Origin: Candidatus Hydrogenedentota bacterium
GTDB lineage: Bacteria > Hydrogenedentota > Hydrogenedentia > Hydrogenedentales > SCBR16-9
Assembly: GCA_007116095.1 (NCBI GenBank)
Contig: SKJD01000502.1
Span: forward strand, 1-5,808
Length of the DNA stretch: 5,808 nucleotides
Reading direction: 5' to 3'
Position 1 is the stretch's first letter, and every line of letters starts with the position of its first letter. Positions 1-5,313 of the stretch are shown here, one piece after another. The translations under genes were made by a program, and so were the position numbers. The notes under the pieces were generated by a model. It saw nothing but the letters and a program-made list of their open reading frames with translations, did not search any database and was not told the origin of the DNA.

Positions 1-1022
1 AGCAGCGCGACACGGACAAGCCATTCTGTTTCTGGTTTGGCACGAGTGATCCGCATCGTCCTTATGAGCTGGATAGTGGCCGTGAAAGCGGTATCGACAT
101 CGATGCGGTCCCTGTGCCGTCGTTCTGGCCCAACAATGACACCGTTCGTAGCGATATCGCCGACTACTATTTCGAGGTGCAGCGTTGGGACAGCGATGTT
201 GGCGAAGCCCTGGCCTTGCTGGAGGAAGCCGGGGAGCTGGAGAATACCATTGTAGTGATGACCGGCGATCATGGCATGCCCTTCCCACGCTGTAAGGCCA
301 ACCTCTACGACTGGGGTACTCGGGTGCCGTTGGTGATACGTTGGGGCGATCGCGTTAAACCCAATCGCCGGGTGACAGATTTCGTGTCGCTGACGGACTT
401 GGCGCCCACGTTCCTGGAACTGGCTGGCGTGGCCGTCCCGGACGCCATGACCGGAAAGAGTCTGTTGCCGGTGCTGGAGGCGGAAGACGAGGGGCGTGTT
501 GACACGGAACGCGATTTCATGGTTTTCGGGCGGGAGCGTCATGTGCCGGCGCAGGCCATGCCCTCCATGCAGGGCTATCCCGCACGGGCGTTGCGTACGG
601 ATCAGTGGCTGCTGATTTGGAACCTCGAGTCTGACCGTTGGCCGGCCGGGGTTCCTGAAGGCGCGTCGCACCGGATGGATATCCATCCAGATTGTGACGA
701 CGGACCAATCAAGGAATTTCTTGTTGCGCACAAGGAGGAGCCGGAGATTGCCGACTACTATGCTCTCAATTTCGGGAAGCGCCCAGAATTTGAACTGTAT
801 GACTGCGTGAATGATCCCGATCAGATCAACAACCTGGCCGGGAACGCGGAACTTGCGGAAACCGTCGCGGCCTTGCGCGCACAGCTCCTGGCGTATCTGG
901 AAGCCACGAACGATCCCCGACTGGAGGACCCACCCGTCAAGCTGGACGAGCAGCCCTTCCGCCCCTCCTACCAGGAGGAATTGAGTGAACGGCTTGCCGC
1001 ACATGGGTATGAGTGGCCATAA
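1..1022 (+). CDS. Sulfatase, heparan N-sulfatase (SGSH)-like, 5'-truncated
   Basis: This is the C-terminal 339 residues of a type I sulfatase (alkaline-phosphatase fold, calcium-dependent sulfate ester or sulfamate hydrolase). The frame is open from the first base (first full codon at 3) to TAA at 1020-1022, so the start and the formylglycine motif (C/S-x-P-x-R) lie upstream. The visible order matches human sulfamidase as I recall it: a KPF...DPHRPY segment (His codon 54-56, matching the SGSH DPHR His), a D-x-D-V-G helix, TGDHG (Asp codon 267-269, His 270-272; metal-binding pair, SGSH has DN), PFPRCK (Lys 294-296, at the place of an SGSH active-site Arg), then YDWGTRVPLV, SLTDLAPTFLELAG, GYPARALRTDQWLLIWNL and FELYDCVNDPDQINNLA. 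The substrate cannot be told from the sequence: family members act on sulfated sugars, and heparan activity is not implied. A secretion signal cannot be assessed. It converges on gpmI across a shared terminator. Family call is firm, subtype likely. Confidence 0.93.
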   Translation, partial: QRDTDKPFCFWFGTSDPHRPYELDSGRESGIDIDAVPVPSFWPNNDTVRSDIADYYFEVQRWDSDVGEALALLEEAGELENTIVVMTGDHGMPFPRCKANLYDWGTRVPLVIRWGDRVKPNRRVTDFVSLTDLAPTFLELAGVAVPDAMTGKSLLPVLEAEDEGRVDTERDFMVFGRERHVPAQAMPSMQGYPARALRTDQWLLIWNLESDRWPAGVPEGASHRMDIHPDCDDGPIKEFLVAHKEEPEIADYYALNFGKRPEFELYDCVNDPDQINNLAGNAELAETVAALRAQLLAYLEATNDPRLEDPPVKLDEQPFRPSYQEELSERLAAHGYEWP

Positions 1023-1045
1023 GCCGGTTGTGGAGTAAACAAGAA

Positions 1046-1094
1046 AAAACCGACGGCGTGTTGGGGGATAACCCCGTCAACAGCCGTCGGTTTT
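1046..1094. terminator. Bidirectional intrinsic terminator between sulfatase and gpmI
   Basis: A perfect 12-bp stem pairs 1046-1057 (AAAACCGACGGC) with 1083-1094. The enclosed bases continue the helix: 1059-1063 pairs with 1078-1082, and GGGG 1064-1067 pairs with CCCC 1072-1075 around a 4-nt loop, with small bulges at 1058 and 1076-1077. Read on the minus strand, the stem runs into six T (complement of 1044-1049), then C and TT, a good U-tract for ending gpmI, whose stop lies about 47 bases away. On the plus strand the tail is only TTTTATGTGTGTG, so termination of the sulfatase message should be weaker. It is the only structure in the 118-base convergent gap. Confidence 0.88.
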
Positions 1095-1140
1095 ATGTGT
1101 GTGTAGGCGCCAGGAGGCGTCGAAATAGGTACCGGACTCG

Positions 1141-2772
1141 TTACAGGGTCACAAGCGAGGGATCGTAGTCTTCCGGCTTCTCATAGCCCAGCAGGTTCAT
1201 GAGGGTCGCGGCGACGTGGCTCAGGCCCGGGGTATCGATGCCGTTGCGCATCTCGAATTTGTTGGCCCCGGAGTAGTCCATGATGACGAAGGGCACCGGG
1301 TTCAGTGTATGCGCCACGTGCGGGTCCTTCGTACCGTCCTTTTTCAGGGTGTAGAGCAGGTCGGCGTTGCCGTGGTCCGCTGTTATGACTGCGATACCGC
1401 CCGCCTTCTCGATCTCCGGCAGTAACCGCGCCAGCCCCAGGTCTACCGCTTCCACCGAAATACGCACCGCAGCAGCATCGCCGGTGTGGCCGACCATGTC
1501 GCCGTTGGGGTAGTTCAGGCGGATGAACTTGTACGTGCCTTCGTGGATGGTCTTGATGACTTCGTCCGTGATCTCCGCCGCCTTCATCCAGGGGCGCTCG
1601 TCGAAGGTGATGTCGCCGTCCGAGGGGACTTCCACATACTTCTCCAACTTCTCATTCACGTAGCCGGACTTGTTCCCGTTCCAGAAATAGGTGACGTGGC
1701 CGAATTTCTGCGTTTCCGAGATGGCGTAGGCCGTGACGCCCATGCCGCAGAGGTATTCCGCCATGGAACCCGAGACCTTCAGCGGCTCGACCAGGAAATT
1801 TTTGGGTACGTTCATGTCGCCGTCGTATTGCATCATGCCGGCGAAGAAGACATCCGGGCGACGCTTGCGGTCGAAATAGGAGAAGTCGTCGTCTTCAAAG
1901 GCGCGAGACAGCTCGATCACCCGGTCGCCGCGGAAGTTGAAGATGATGACCGCGTCGCCATCTTCAATCGTGCCTATCGGCTTGCCGTCTTCCGCAATCA
2001 CGAACTCGCCGACATGCTGATCGGTGACCTTGGGATTTTCGTCGTAATAGGTCTGCACGGCTTCCGAGGCCGACTTAAACTGACGGCCTTCGCCCAGCAC
2101 GTGGGTATTCCAGCCACGCTCGACCATCGGCCAGTCGGCGCTGTAGCGGTCCATGGTGATGTACATACGACCGCCGCCCGAAGCGATGCGGTAATCGCGG
2201 CCCTGGGCGTTAAGCTCCTGCATGGTCTTTTCGATGGTCTCGATATAGCCCAGCGCCGTGCGCTCGCCCACGTCACGGCCGTCGGTTAGCATGTGCAGGC
2301 GCACCTTTGGCACACCTTCCTCGGCGCAGCGCTTCAGCAGGGCCTGGAGTTGGGTTATATGGCTGTGTACATTGCCGTCCGAGAGCAGCCCGATAAAGTG
2401 CAGGGCGCCGCCGTCTTTCGCTTGCTGGGTGGCCTGCTTCCAGGCTGCGCCATTGAAGAGCATGCCGTCCTGGATGGCCTTGTTCACCAGTTTGGCCCCT
2501 TGGGGGAAGATGCGACCAGCGCCGAGCGTGTTGTGCCCGACTTCCGAGTTGCCCATGTCTTCGTCAGTGGGCTGTCCCACGGCCTTGCCATGCGCTTTCA
2601 ATTCAGTGTATAGCGGTTTCTGGACCAATTCATCCAGCACGGGCGTATAGGCCAGGTGCACCCCGTCCGATTCATCCTTCTTGCCGAGTCCCACGCCGTC
2701 CATGACGACAAAGACGACCGGTCCGGAAAATTGCTTGTAGTTGGGCAGTGCTTTCAAGGTATATTGGCTCAT
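1141..2772 (-). CDS. gpmI: 2,3-bisphosphoglycerate-independent phosphoglycerate mutase (long form)
   Basis: Interconverts 3- and 2-phosphoglycerate in cytosolic glycolysis and gluconeogenesis through a phosphoserine intermediate and two Mn ions. 543 residues. Active-site elements are all present: VVMDG (Asp25, metal), GNSEVGH (Ser76 nucleophile), SDGNVHSH (His136), LTDGRDV (Arg166, Asp167), GRMYITMDRY (Arg202, Arg209), NFRGDR (Arg281, Arg284), ETQKFGHVTYFWNGN (Lys356), NGDMVGHTGD (Asp425, His429), TADHGNAD (Asp466, His467) and HTLNPVP (His488). Most bacterial enzymes are near 510 residues. The length here and segments such as AGMMQYDGD, KFGHVTYFWNGNKSGY and the DYDPSL tail look like the plant/trypanosomatid branch. 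ATG at 2772 puts the metal-binding Asp at residue 25. A GAAGGA (complement of 2786-2791) lies 13 bases upstream, a rather long spacing. Monocistronic by appearance: candidate promoter at 2888-2917, strong terminator after the stop. The long plus-strand open frames across it are shadows. Confidence 0.98.
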   Translation of the reverse strand: MSQYTLKALPNYKQFSGPVVFVVMDGVGLGKKDESDGVHLAYTPVLDELVQKPLYTELKAHGKAVGQPTDEDMGNSEVGHNTLGAGRIFPQGAKLVNKAIQDGMLFNGAAWKQATQQAKDGGALHFIGLLSDGNVHSHITQLQALLKRCAEEGVPKVRLHMLTDGRDVGERTALGYIETIEKTMQELNAQGRDYRIASGGGRMYITMDRYSADWPMVERGWNTHVLGEGRQFKSASEAVQTYYDENPKVTDQHVGEFVIAEDGKPIGTIEDGDAVIIFNFRGDRVIELSRAFEDDDFSYFDRKRRPDVFFAGMMQYDGDMNVPKNFLVEPLKVSGSMAEYLCGMGVTAYAISETQKFGHVTYFWNGNKSGYVNEKLEKYVEVPSDGDITFDERPWMKAAEITDEVIKTIHEGTYKFIRLNYPNGDMVGHTGDAAAVRISVEAVDLGLARLLPEIEKAGGIAVITADHGNADLLYTLKKDGTKDPHVAHTLNPVPFVIMDYSGANKFEMRNGIDTPGLSHVAATLMNLLGYEKPEDYDPSLVTL

Positions 2773-2887
2773 CGTGACACAGGTGTCCTTCTATGGCTTT
2801 GGGGGGATAATTGGCGCAGAATCAGCGCTCTAAGCAGGATGCAAAGCGGCAGGAACCCCCGGAAAATGTACGCGGTTTGCAGCCTTT

Positions 2888-2917
2888 ATTTTACCTGAAA
2901 TAGCCCTGTGACTACAA
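2888..2917 (-). promoter_or_regulatory. Candidate sigma70-type promoter of gpmI
   Basis: On the minus strand, TAAAAT (complement of 2888-2893; 5 of 6 match to TATAAT) lies 18 bases downstream of TTGTAG (complement of 2912-2917; only TTG matches well). Transcription would start near 2881 and give a leader of about 108 bases before the gpmI ATG. It lies beyond the candidate terminator of the lipoprotein gene, as expected for a separate unit. I see no convincing riboswitch or operator in the leader. Pattern match only. Confidence 0.4.
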
Positions 2918-2972
2918 TGTGCGGAAGGCAGGGGATTTGGTACAGGCACTGGGAGAAGACCTTGGAAAACGC

Positions 2973-3003
2973 ATGGGGCGCAGGCCATTAAACCCGGCCC
3001 CAT
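2973..3003 (-). terminator. Possible intrinsic terminator of the lipoprotein gene
   Basis: ATGGGGC at 2973-2979 pairs perfectly with GCCCCAT at 2997-3003. On the minus strand the stem can extend by about 4 bp (CGGG with CCTG, one G-T pair) past a 1-base bulge, and is followed by GCGTTTTCC. It begins 28 bases after the lipoprotein stop codon. The T-run is short and displaced by three bases, so termination could be inefficient and some transcripts could run into gpmI. Confidence 0.45.
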
Positions 3004-3031
3004 ACGTGCGGATTCAGAGGTGGTGACCGGG

Positions 3032-3580
3032 CTATTGCACGCGTGTGAGTGTGACTTCCATGCCGCTTTCCAGGTCTTCCATAACGATTTGGTTGGCGCT
3101 TACCGAGAGAATGCGGGACTCCGTGCTTTCGCCAACGAGGCTCCCCATGCTGTCACGTAGTTCCGGGGTCTGGTTGAGCATCATGTCGGTCTCCTGGTCG
3201 TCCGATCCGAATTCGGCCGATACAATATGCTCCACCAAAAGGCCTTCGTCGTCCTCTTTACGTTCCCAGGTGCCGCTTTCCGTGAAGTTCATGTTGAAGG
3301 ATATCGACTCACCCATGACCATCATGTCCATACTGATCGCGCCGTTGGATTCCCGACTTCCATCCTCGGCATAGTTCACCGTACCGGAGAGGGACATGGA
3401 CATGTTGAAGCCCTCCGGCATTTCTTCTTCCGACATCTCCGCTATTTCCTGGCTGGAGAGGTATTCCGAGAAGGTCCAGGAGCCGACCAACGGATCCTGC
3501 TCCTGAGCGCCGCCGCAACCCACCAGGCCCATGCTTATGCTGATGATGGCCAAGGCCCATACCCAACTGTGTTGTTTCAT
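3032..3580 (-). CDS. Acidic, methionine-rich lipocalin-like lipoprotein
   Basis: 182-residue predicted lipoprotein; the exact family is not recognised. Residues 1-21 form a type II signal peptide (MKQH, then hydrophobic WVWALAIISISMGL) ending in the lipobox L-V-G-C with Cys22 lipidated. Gly23 at +2 favours the outer membrane by the E. coli sorting rule. The mature 161 residues open with DPLVGSW (GxW at 33-35, as in lipocalin-like domains), have a second GTW at 103-105 and end in VTLTRVQ, suggesting a small beta-barrel. The composition is unusual: 14 Met (several in clusters at 49-62, 84-97 and 133-134), and 34 Asp/Glu against 6 Lys/Arg. The start at 3580 is chosen because it begins the signal peptide and has GGGAGGA (complement of 3589-3595) 8 bases upstream. 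An in-frame ATG at 3631 would put a polar stretch before the signal. It is transcribed divergently from the LMW-PTP gene. Ligand and role unknown. Confidence 0.85.
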   Translation of the reverse strand: MKQHSWVWALAIISISMGLVGCGGAQEQDPLVGSWTFSEYLSSQEIAEMSEEEMPEGFNMSMSLSGTVNYAEDGSRESNGAISMDMMVMGESISFNMNFTESGTWERKEDDEGLLVEHIVSAEFGSDDQETDMMLNQTPELRDSMGSLVGESTESRILSVSANQIVMEDLESGMEVTLTRVQ

Positions 3581-3588
3581 GCTGTGTT

Positions 3589-3595
3589 TCCTCCC
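3589..3595 (-). promoter_or_regulatory. Strong ribosome binding site of the lipoprotein gene
   Basis: GGGAGGA on the minus strand, 8 bases before the ATG at 3580. This site decides the start: the upstream in-frame ATG at 3631 has no comparable site and would give a protein whose signal peptide is not N-terminal. Confidence 0.8.
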
Positions 3596-3610
3596 TTGAT
3601 CTGTTTTGTC

Positions 3611-3641
3611 AAAGCCACCCATGTACATCATGGGTGGCTTT
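3611..3641 (-). repeat. Perfect 13-bp inverted repeat in the lipoprotein leader
   Basis: AAAGCCACCCATG (3611-3623) and CATGGGTGGCTTT (3629-3641) are perfect reverse complements around a 5-base loop. In the lipoprotein message this would be a stable hairpin starting about 25 bases after the predicted start site and ending 15 bases before the GGGAGGA ribosome site. No T-run follows on either strand, so it is not a typical terminator. It could stabilise the 5' end, control translation, or be a DNA operator in this divergent region. The structure is directly visible; its function is not known. Confidence 0.7.
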
Positions 3642-3672
3642 ACACCCTACTGAATTTCATAGATTTCATGTG

Positions 3673-3681
3673 AGTATACCA
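3673..3681 (-). promoter_or_regulatory. Candidate extended -10 promoter of the lipoprotein gene
   Basis: On the minus strand TGGTATACT contains an extended -10 (TGn) directly followed by TATACT (complement of 3673-3678; 5 of 6 match to TATAAT). No good -35 lies 16-18 bases upstream, which is typical of extended -10 promoters. The start site would be near 3666, giving a leader of about 86 bases that contains the inverted repeat at 3611-3641 and the ribosome site at 3589-3595. Confidence 0.45.
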
Positions 3682-3721
3682 TTGTGGGCCATGGTTTATT
3701 CACATTTCTGATGAAGTTGGC

Positions 3722-3751
3722 TTGAACCCGGGGGTAAGGGGCAGGTATCTT
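3722..3751 (+). promoter_or_regulatory. Weak candidate promoter for the LMW-PTP/FN3K operon
   Basis: TTGAAC (3722-3727) and TATCTT (3746-3751) are 18 bases apart, each matching the sigma70 consensus at 4 of 6 positions. A rival -10, TAAAAT at 3797-3802, is a better hexamer but has only TTCGAA at 3771-3776, 20 bases away. Some promoter must lie in 3642-3869, because the upstream gene points the other way. Which one is used cannot be decided here. Confidence 0.25.
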
Positions 3752-3852
3752 TGTAGTCCATGTGGGCGCGTTCGAACTCAGCGTCCTGCAAACACTTAAA
3801 ATCATGTACCTTGGTTATCTTGCCGGTCGTTTTTATGCCCGGCGGTTGTTGA

Positions 3853-3858
3853 AAGGAG
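3853..3858 (+). promoter_or_regulatory. Ribosome binding site of the LMW-PTP gene
   Basis: AAGGAG, 11 bases before ATG at 3870. It selects this start over an upstream in-frame GTG at 3762, which would add 36 residues not seen in the family before the phosphate-binding loop. Confidence 0.7.
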
Positions 3859-3869
3859 TAAATCAATCC

Positions 3870-4343
3870 ATGGAAAAAACGAAAGTGCTCTTTGTCTGTC
3901 TCGGCAACATCTGCCGTTCGCCCACGGCGGAGGGGGTGTTCCGGCATCTGGCACAGGAAGCGGGTCTCGAAGAGCAGTTCGTGATTGATTCGGCCGGCAC
4001 GAGTCATTGGCACATTGGCGAGGCCCCGGACATGCGGACCATGGAAGAAGCGGCCTTGCGGGGTATCGACATCTCCAAGCAGCGCTCCCGGCAGGTACAG
4101 GCCAAGGATTTCACGGCCTTTGATCATATCCTTGGGATGGACCCGAGCAATGTGGAAGACATGTTGCAAATTTGCCCGAAAAATCAGCGGCATAAGGTAC
4201 AACTCTTTACCAAATTTGCACCAGAACTCGGTGTCAAGGGCGTGCCCGATCCCTATTATGGCGGCCCGAAAGGGTTTTCCAGGGTCTTTGATATTGTGGA
4301 AGCGGCATCGCGGGGCTTTCTGGAATCGCTCAAGCAGGACTAG
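3870..4343 (+). CDS. Low-molecular-weight protein tyrosine phosphatase family protein
   Basis: 157-residue cytosolic phosphatase, normal length for the family. Residues 6-18 hold the P-loop C-x5-R-S (CLGNICRS: Cys10 nucleophile, Arg16 phosphate binding), the catalytic acid is Asp127 in DPYYGG, and SAGTSHWHIGE plus PDMRT are typical middle motifs. Cys15 sits where the second P-loop cysteine of eukaryotic LMW-PTPs forms a protective disulfide with the nucleophile under oxidation. The next gene, 35 bases downstream with no terminator, is a fructosamine/ribulosamine-3-kinase homologue. In several bacteria this same gene order is known, and the phosphatase removes the terminal phosphate from ribulosamine 5-phosphate and erythrulosamine 4-phosphate adducts as well as phosphotyrosine. 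I infer that role here from context. A role in exopolysaccharide kinase control (Wzb type) is the main alternative, but no wza/wzc gene is nearby. Confidence 0.94.
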   Translation: MEKTKVLFVCLGNICRSPTAEGVFRHLAQEAGLEEQFVIDSAGTSHWHIGEAPDMRTMEEAALRGIDISKQRSRQVQAKDFTAFDHILGMDPSNVEDMLQICPKNQRHKVQLFTKFAPELGVKGVPDPYYGGPKGFSRVFDIVEAASRGFLESLKQD

Positions 4344-4378
4344 GCCACGAGCAGCAAAAACATAGATTTAGAGGTGGT

Positions 4379-5236
4379 ATGGCCAAGCAATTAAACCAAG
4401 AAGTAGCCGATGCACTTGGCAGTGGCATCCGCAAATCCCGGCCGCTGAGCGGCGGCTGCATTGGAGAAGTCTACCATGCGCAGTTGGAGGACAACCGGGA
4501 TGTGGTGATCAAGGTGGACAACGGCGCCAAGCCCCGGTTGGACATTGAAGGCTACATGCTGCAATACCTGGCGGACCATAGCGAATTGCCGGTGCCGGAG
4601 GTCCTGTACAATAGTCCGGGCCTGCTGATCATGGGCTTCATCGAAGGAGACAGCCACTTCGGCGGCGGCGCCGAACAGCATGCCGCCGAATTGTTGGCGG
4701 CATTGCACCAGGTGAAAGGGCCGGCGCATGGGCTGGAAAAGGCCACCTTGATCGGTGGTTTGCATCAGCCCAATCCCTGGACGGAATCCTGGATAACCTT
4801 TTTCGGTGAGCAACGTTTACTGTATATGGCCCGGGAGGCAGTGCGGGAAGGCAGCATGCCGAAATCGATGTTGAAACGTATGCAAGCCTTTGTCGATCGG
4901 CTCGATGAGTTTATTCAAGAGCCGCCCTATCCTGCCCTGTTGCATGGCGATGTCTGGACGACCAATGTGCTGGCGAAGCGAGGCCGGATCACTGGTTTTA
5001 TTGATCCGGCGGTCTATTATGGGCATCCGGAAATTGAACTGGCATTCACAACGTTATTTTCAACATTCGGTAGCGCGTTTTTTGAACGTTATCATGAATT
5101 AAGCCCCATCGCCCCGGGCTTTTTCGAGGAACGGCGGGACATCTATAACTTGTATCCCCTGCTGGTGCATGCCCGGCTCTTTGGTAGCGGCTATCTCGCC
5201 AGTGTGGAGCGCAGTATCAGCCGGCTGGGCTTCTGA
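4379..5236 (+). CDS. Fructosamine/ribulosamine-3-kinase family protein
   Basis: 285-residue cytosolic kinase of the FN3K family (aminoglycoside-phosphotransferase-like fold), which phosphorylates the 3-hydroxyl of ketosamines on glycated proteins or lysine so that the sugar is lost spontaneously. Visible elements: P-loop LSGGCIGEVY (23-32), VVIK (Lys45) with partner Glu57, catalytic LLHGDVWTTNVL (Asp191, Asn196), metal-binding FIDPAVYYGHPEIELAF (Asp209), and the family tail from YHELSPIAPGF to LLVHARLFGSGYL. Cys27 lies at the place of the P-loop cysteine that mediates redox-dependent dimerisation in plant and human FN3K. Bacterial members tested so far mostly prefer ribulosamines and erythrulosamines over fructosamines; the E. 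coli homologue YniA showed no such activity, so substrate is inferred. ATG at 4379 follows AGAGG (4370-4374) by 4 bases. It is probably co-transcribed with the LMW-PTP gene upstream. Confidence 0.94.
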   Translation: MAKQLNQEVADALGSGIRKSRPLSGGCIGEVYHAQLEDNRDVVIKVDNGAKPRLDIEGYMLQYLADHSELPVPEVLYNSPGLLIMGFIEGDSHFGGGAEQHAAELLAALHQVKGPAHGLEKATLIGGLHQPNPWTESWITFFGEQRLLYMAREAVREGSMPKSMLKRMQAFVDRLDEFIQEPPYPALLHGDVWTTNVLAKRGRITGFIDPAVYYGHPEIELAFTTLFSTFGSAFFERYHELSPIAPGFFEERRDIYNLYPLLVHARLFGSGYLASVERSISRLGF

Positions 5237-5302
5237 GTGTCCTGTAGCGACTATGACGCAAACAGACGCGTCGCTGCCGTGTAGATTGCGAGCCCGGCCA
5301 AT

Positions 5303-5309
5303 GAGGTGA
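5303..5309 (+). promoter_or_regulatory. Ribosome binding site of the SirB1-like gene
   Basis: GAGGTGA, 4 bases before ATG at 5314, supports this start. The 77-base gap between the kinase stop and this ATG shows only a 6-bp dyad (5246-5251 with 5270-5275) without a T-run, so transcription could continue from the upstream genes. I see no clear promoter in the gap. Confidence 0.6.
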
Positions 5310-5313
5310 CCCT

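Noticed and set aside
114..1022. Sulfatase starting at the GTG at 114
   Set aside because: The frame is open back to base 3 and encodes conserved sulfatase sequence (KPF...DPHRPY), so the gene is cut by the window edge and does not start here.
1486..2289. Long plus-strand open frame (267 codons) opposite gpmI
   Set aside because: It lies wholly antisense to a gene with every GpmI catalytic motif. Its residues are a low-complexity shadow of GC-rich codons, and no family is recognised.
3581..3631. Upstream start for the lipoprotein at 3631
   Set aside because: It would bury the signal peptide behind 17 polar residues and lacks a ribosome site. GGGAGGA supports 3580.
3611..3641. Lipoprotein leader hairpin as a terminator or attenuator
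   Set aside because: No T-run follows the stem on either strand, and it sits upstream of a well-formed ribosome site. Kept as an inverted repeat of unknown role.
3762..3869. N-terminal extension of the LMW-PTP from an upstream GTG
   Set aside because: It would add 36 residues before a P-loop that normally begins near residue 10. ATG at 3870 has a good AAGGAG site.
3696..4202. Minus-strand open frame of 168 codons over the LMW-PTP gene
   Set aside because: It overlaps the clear P-loop phosphatase on the other strand and shows no recognisable motif.
5246..5275. Dyad AGCGAC/GTCGCT after the kinase gene as a terminator
   Set aside because: Only 6 bp with an 18-base loop and no T-run.
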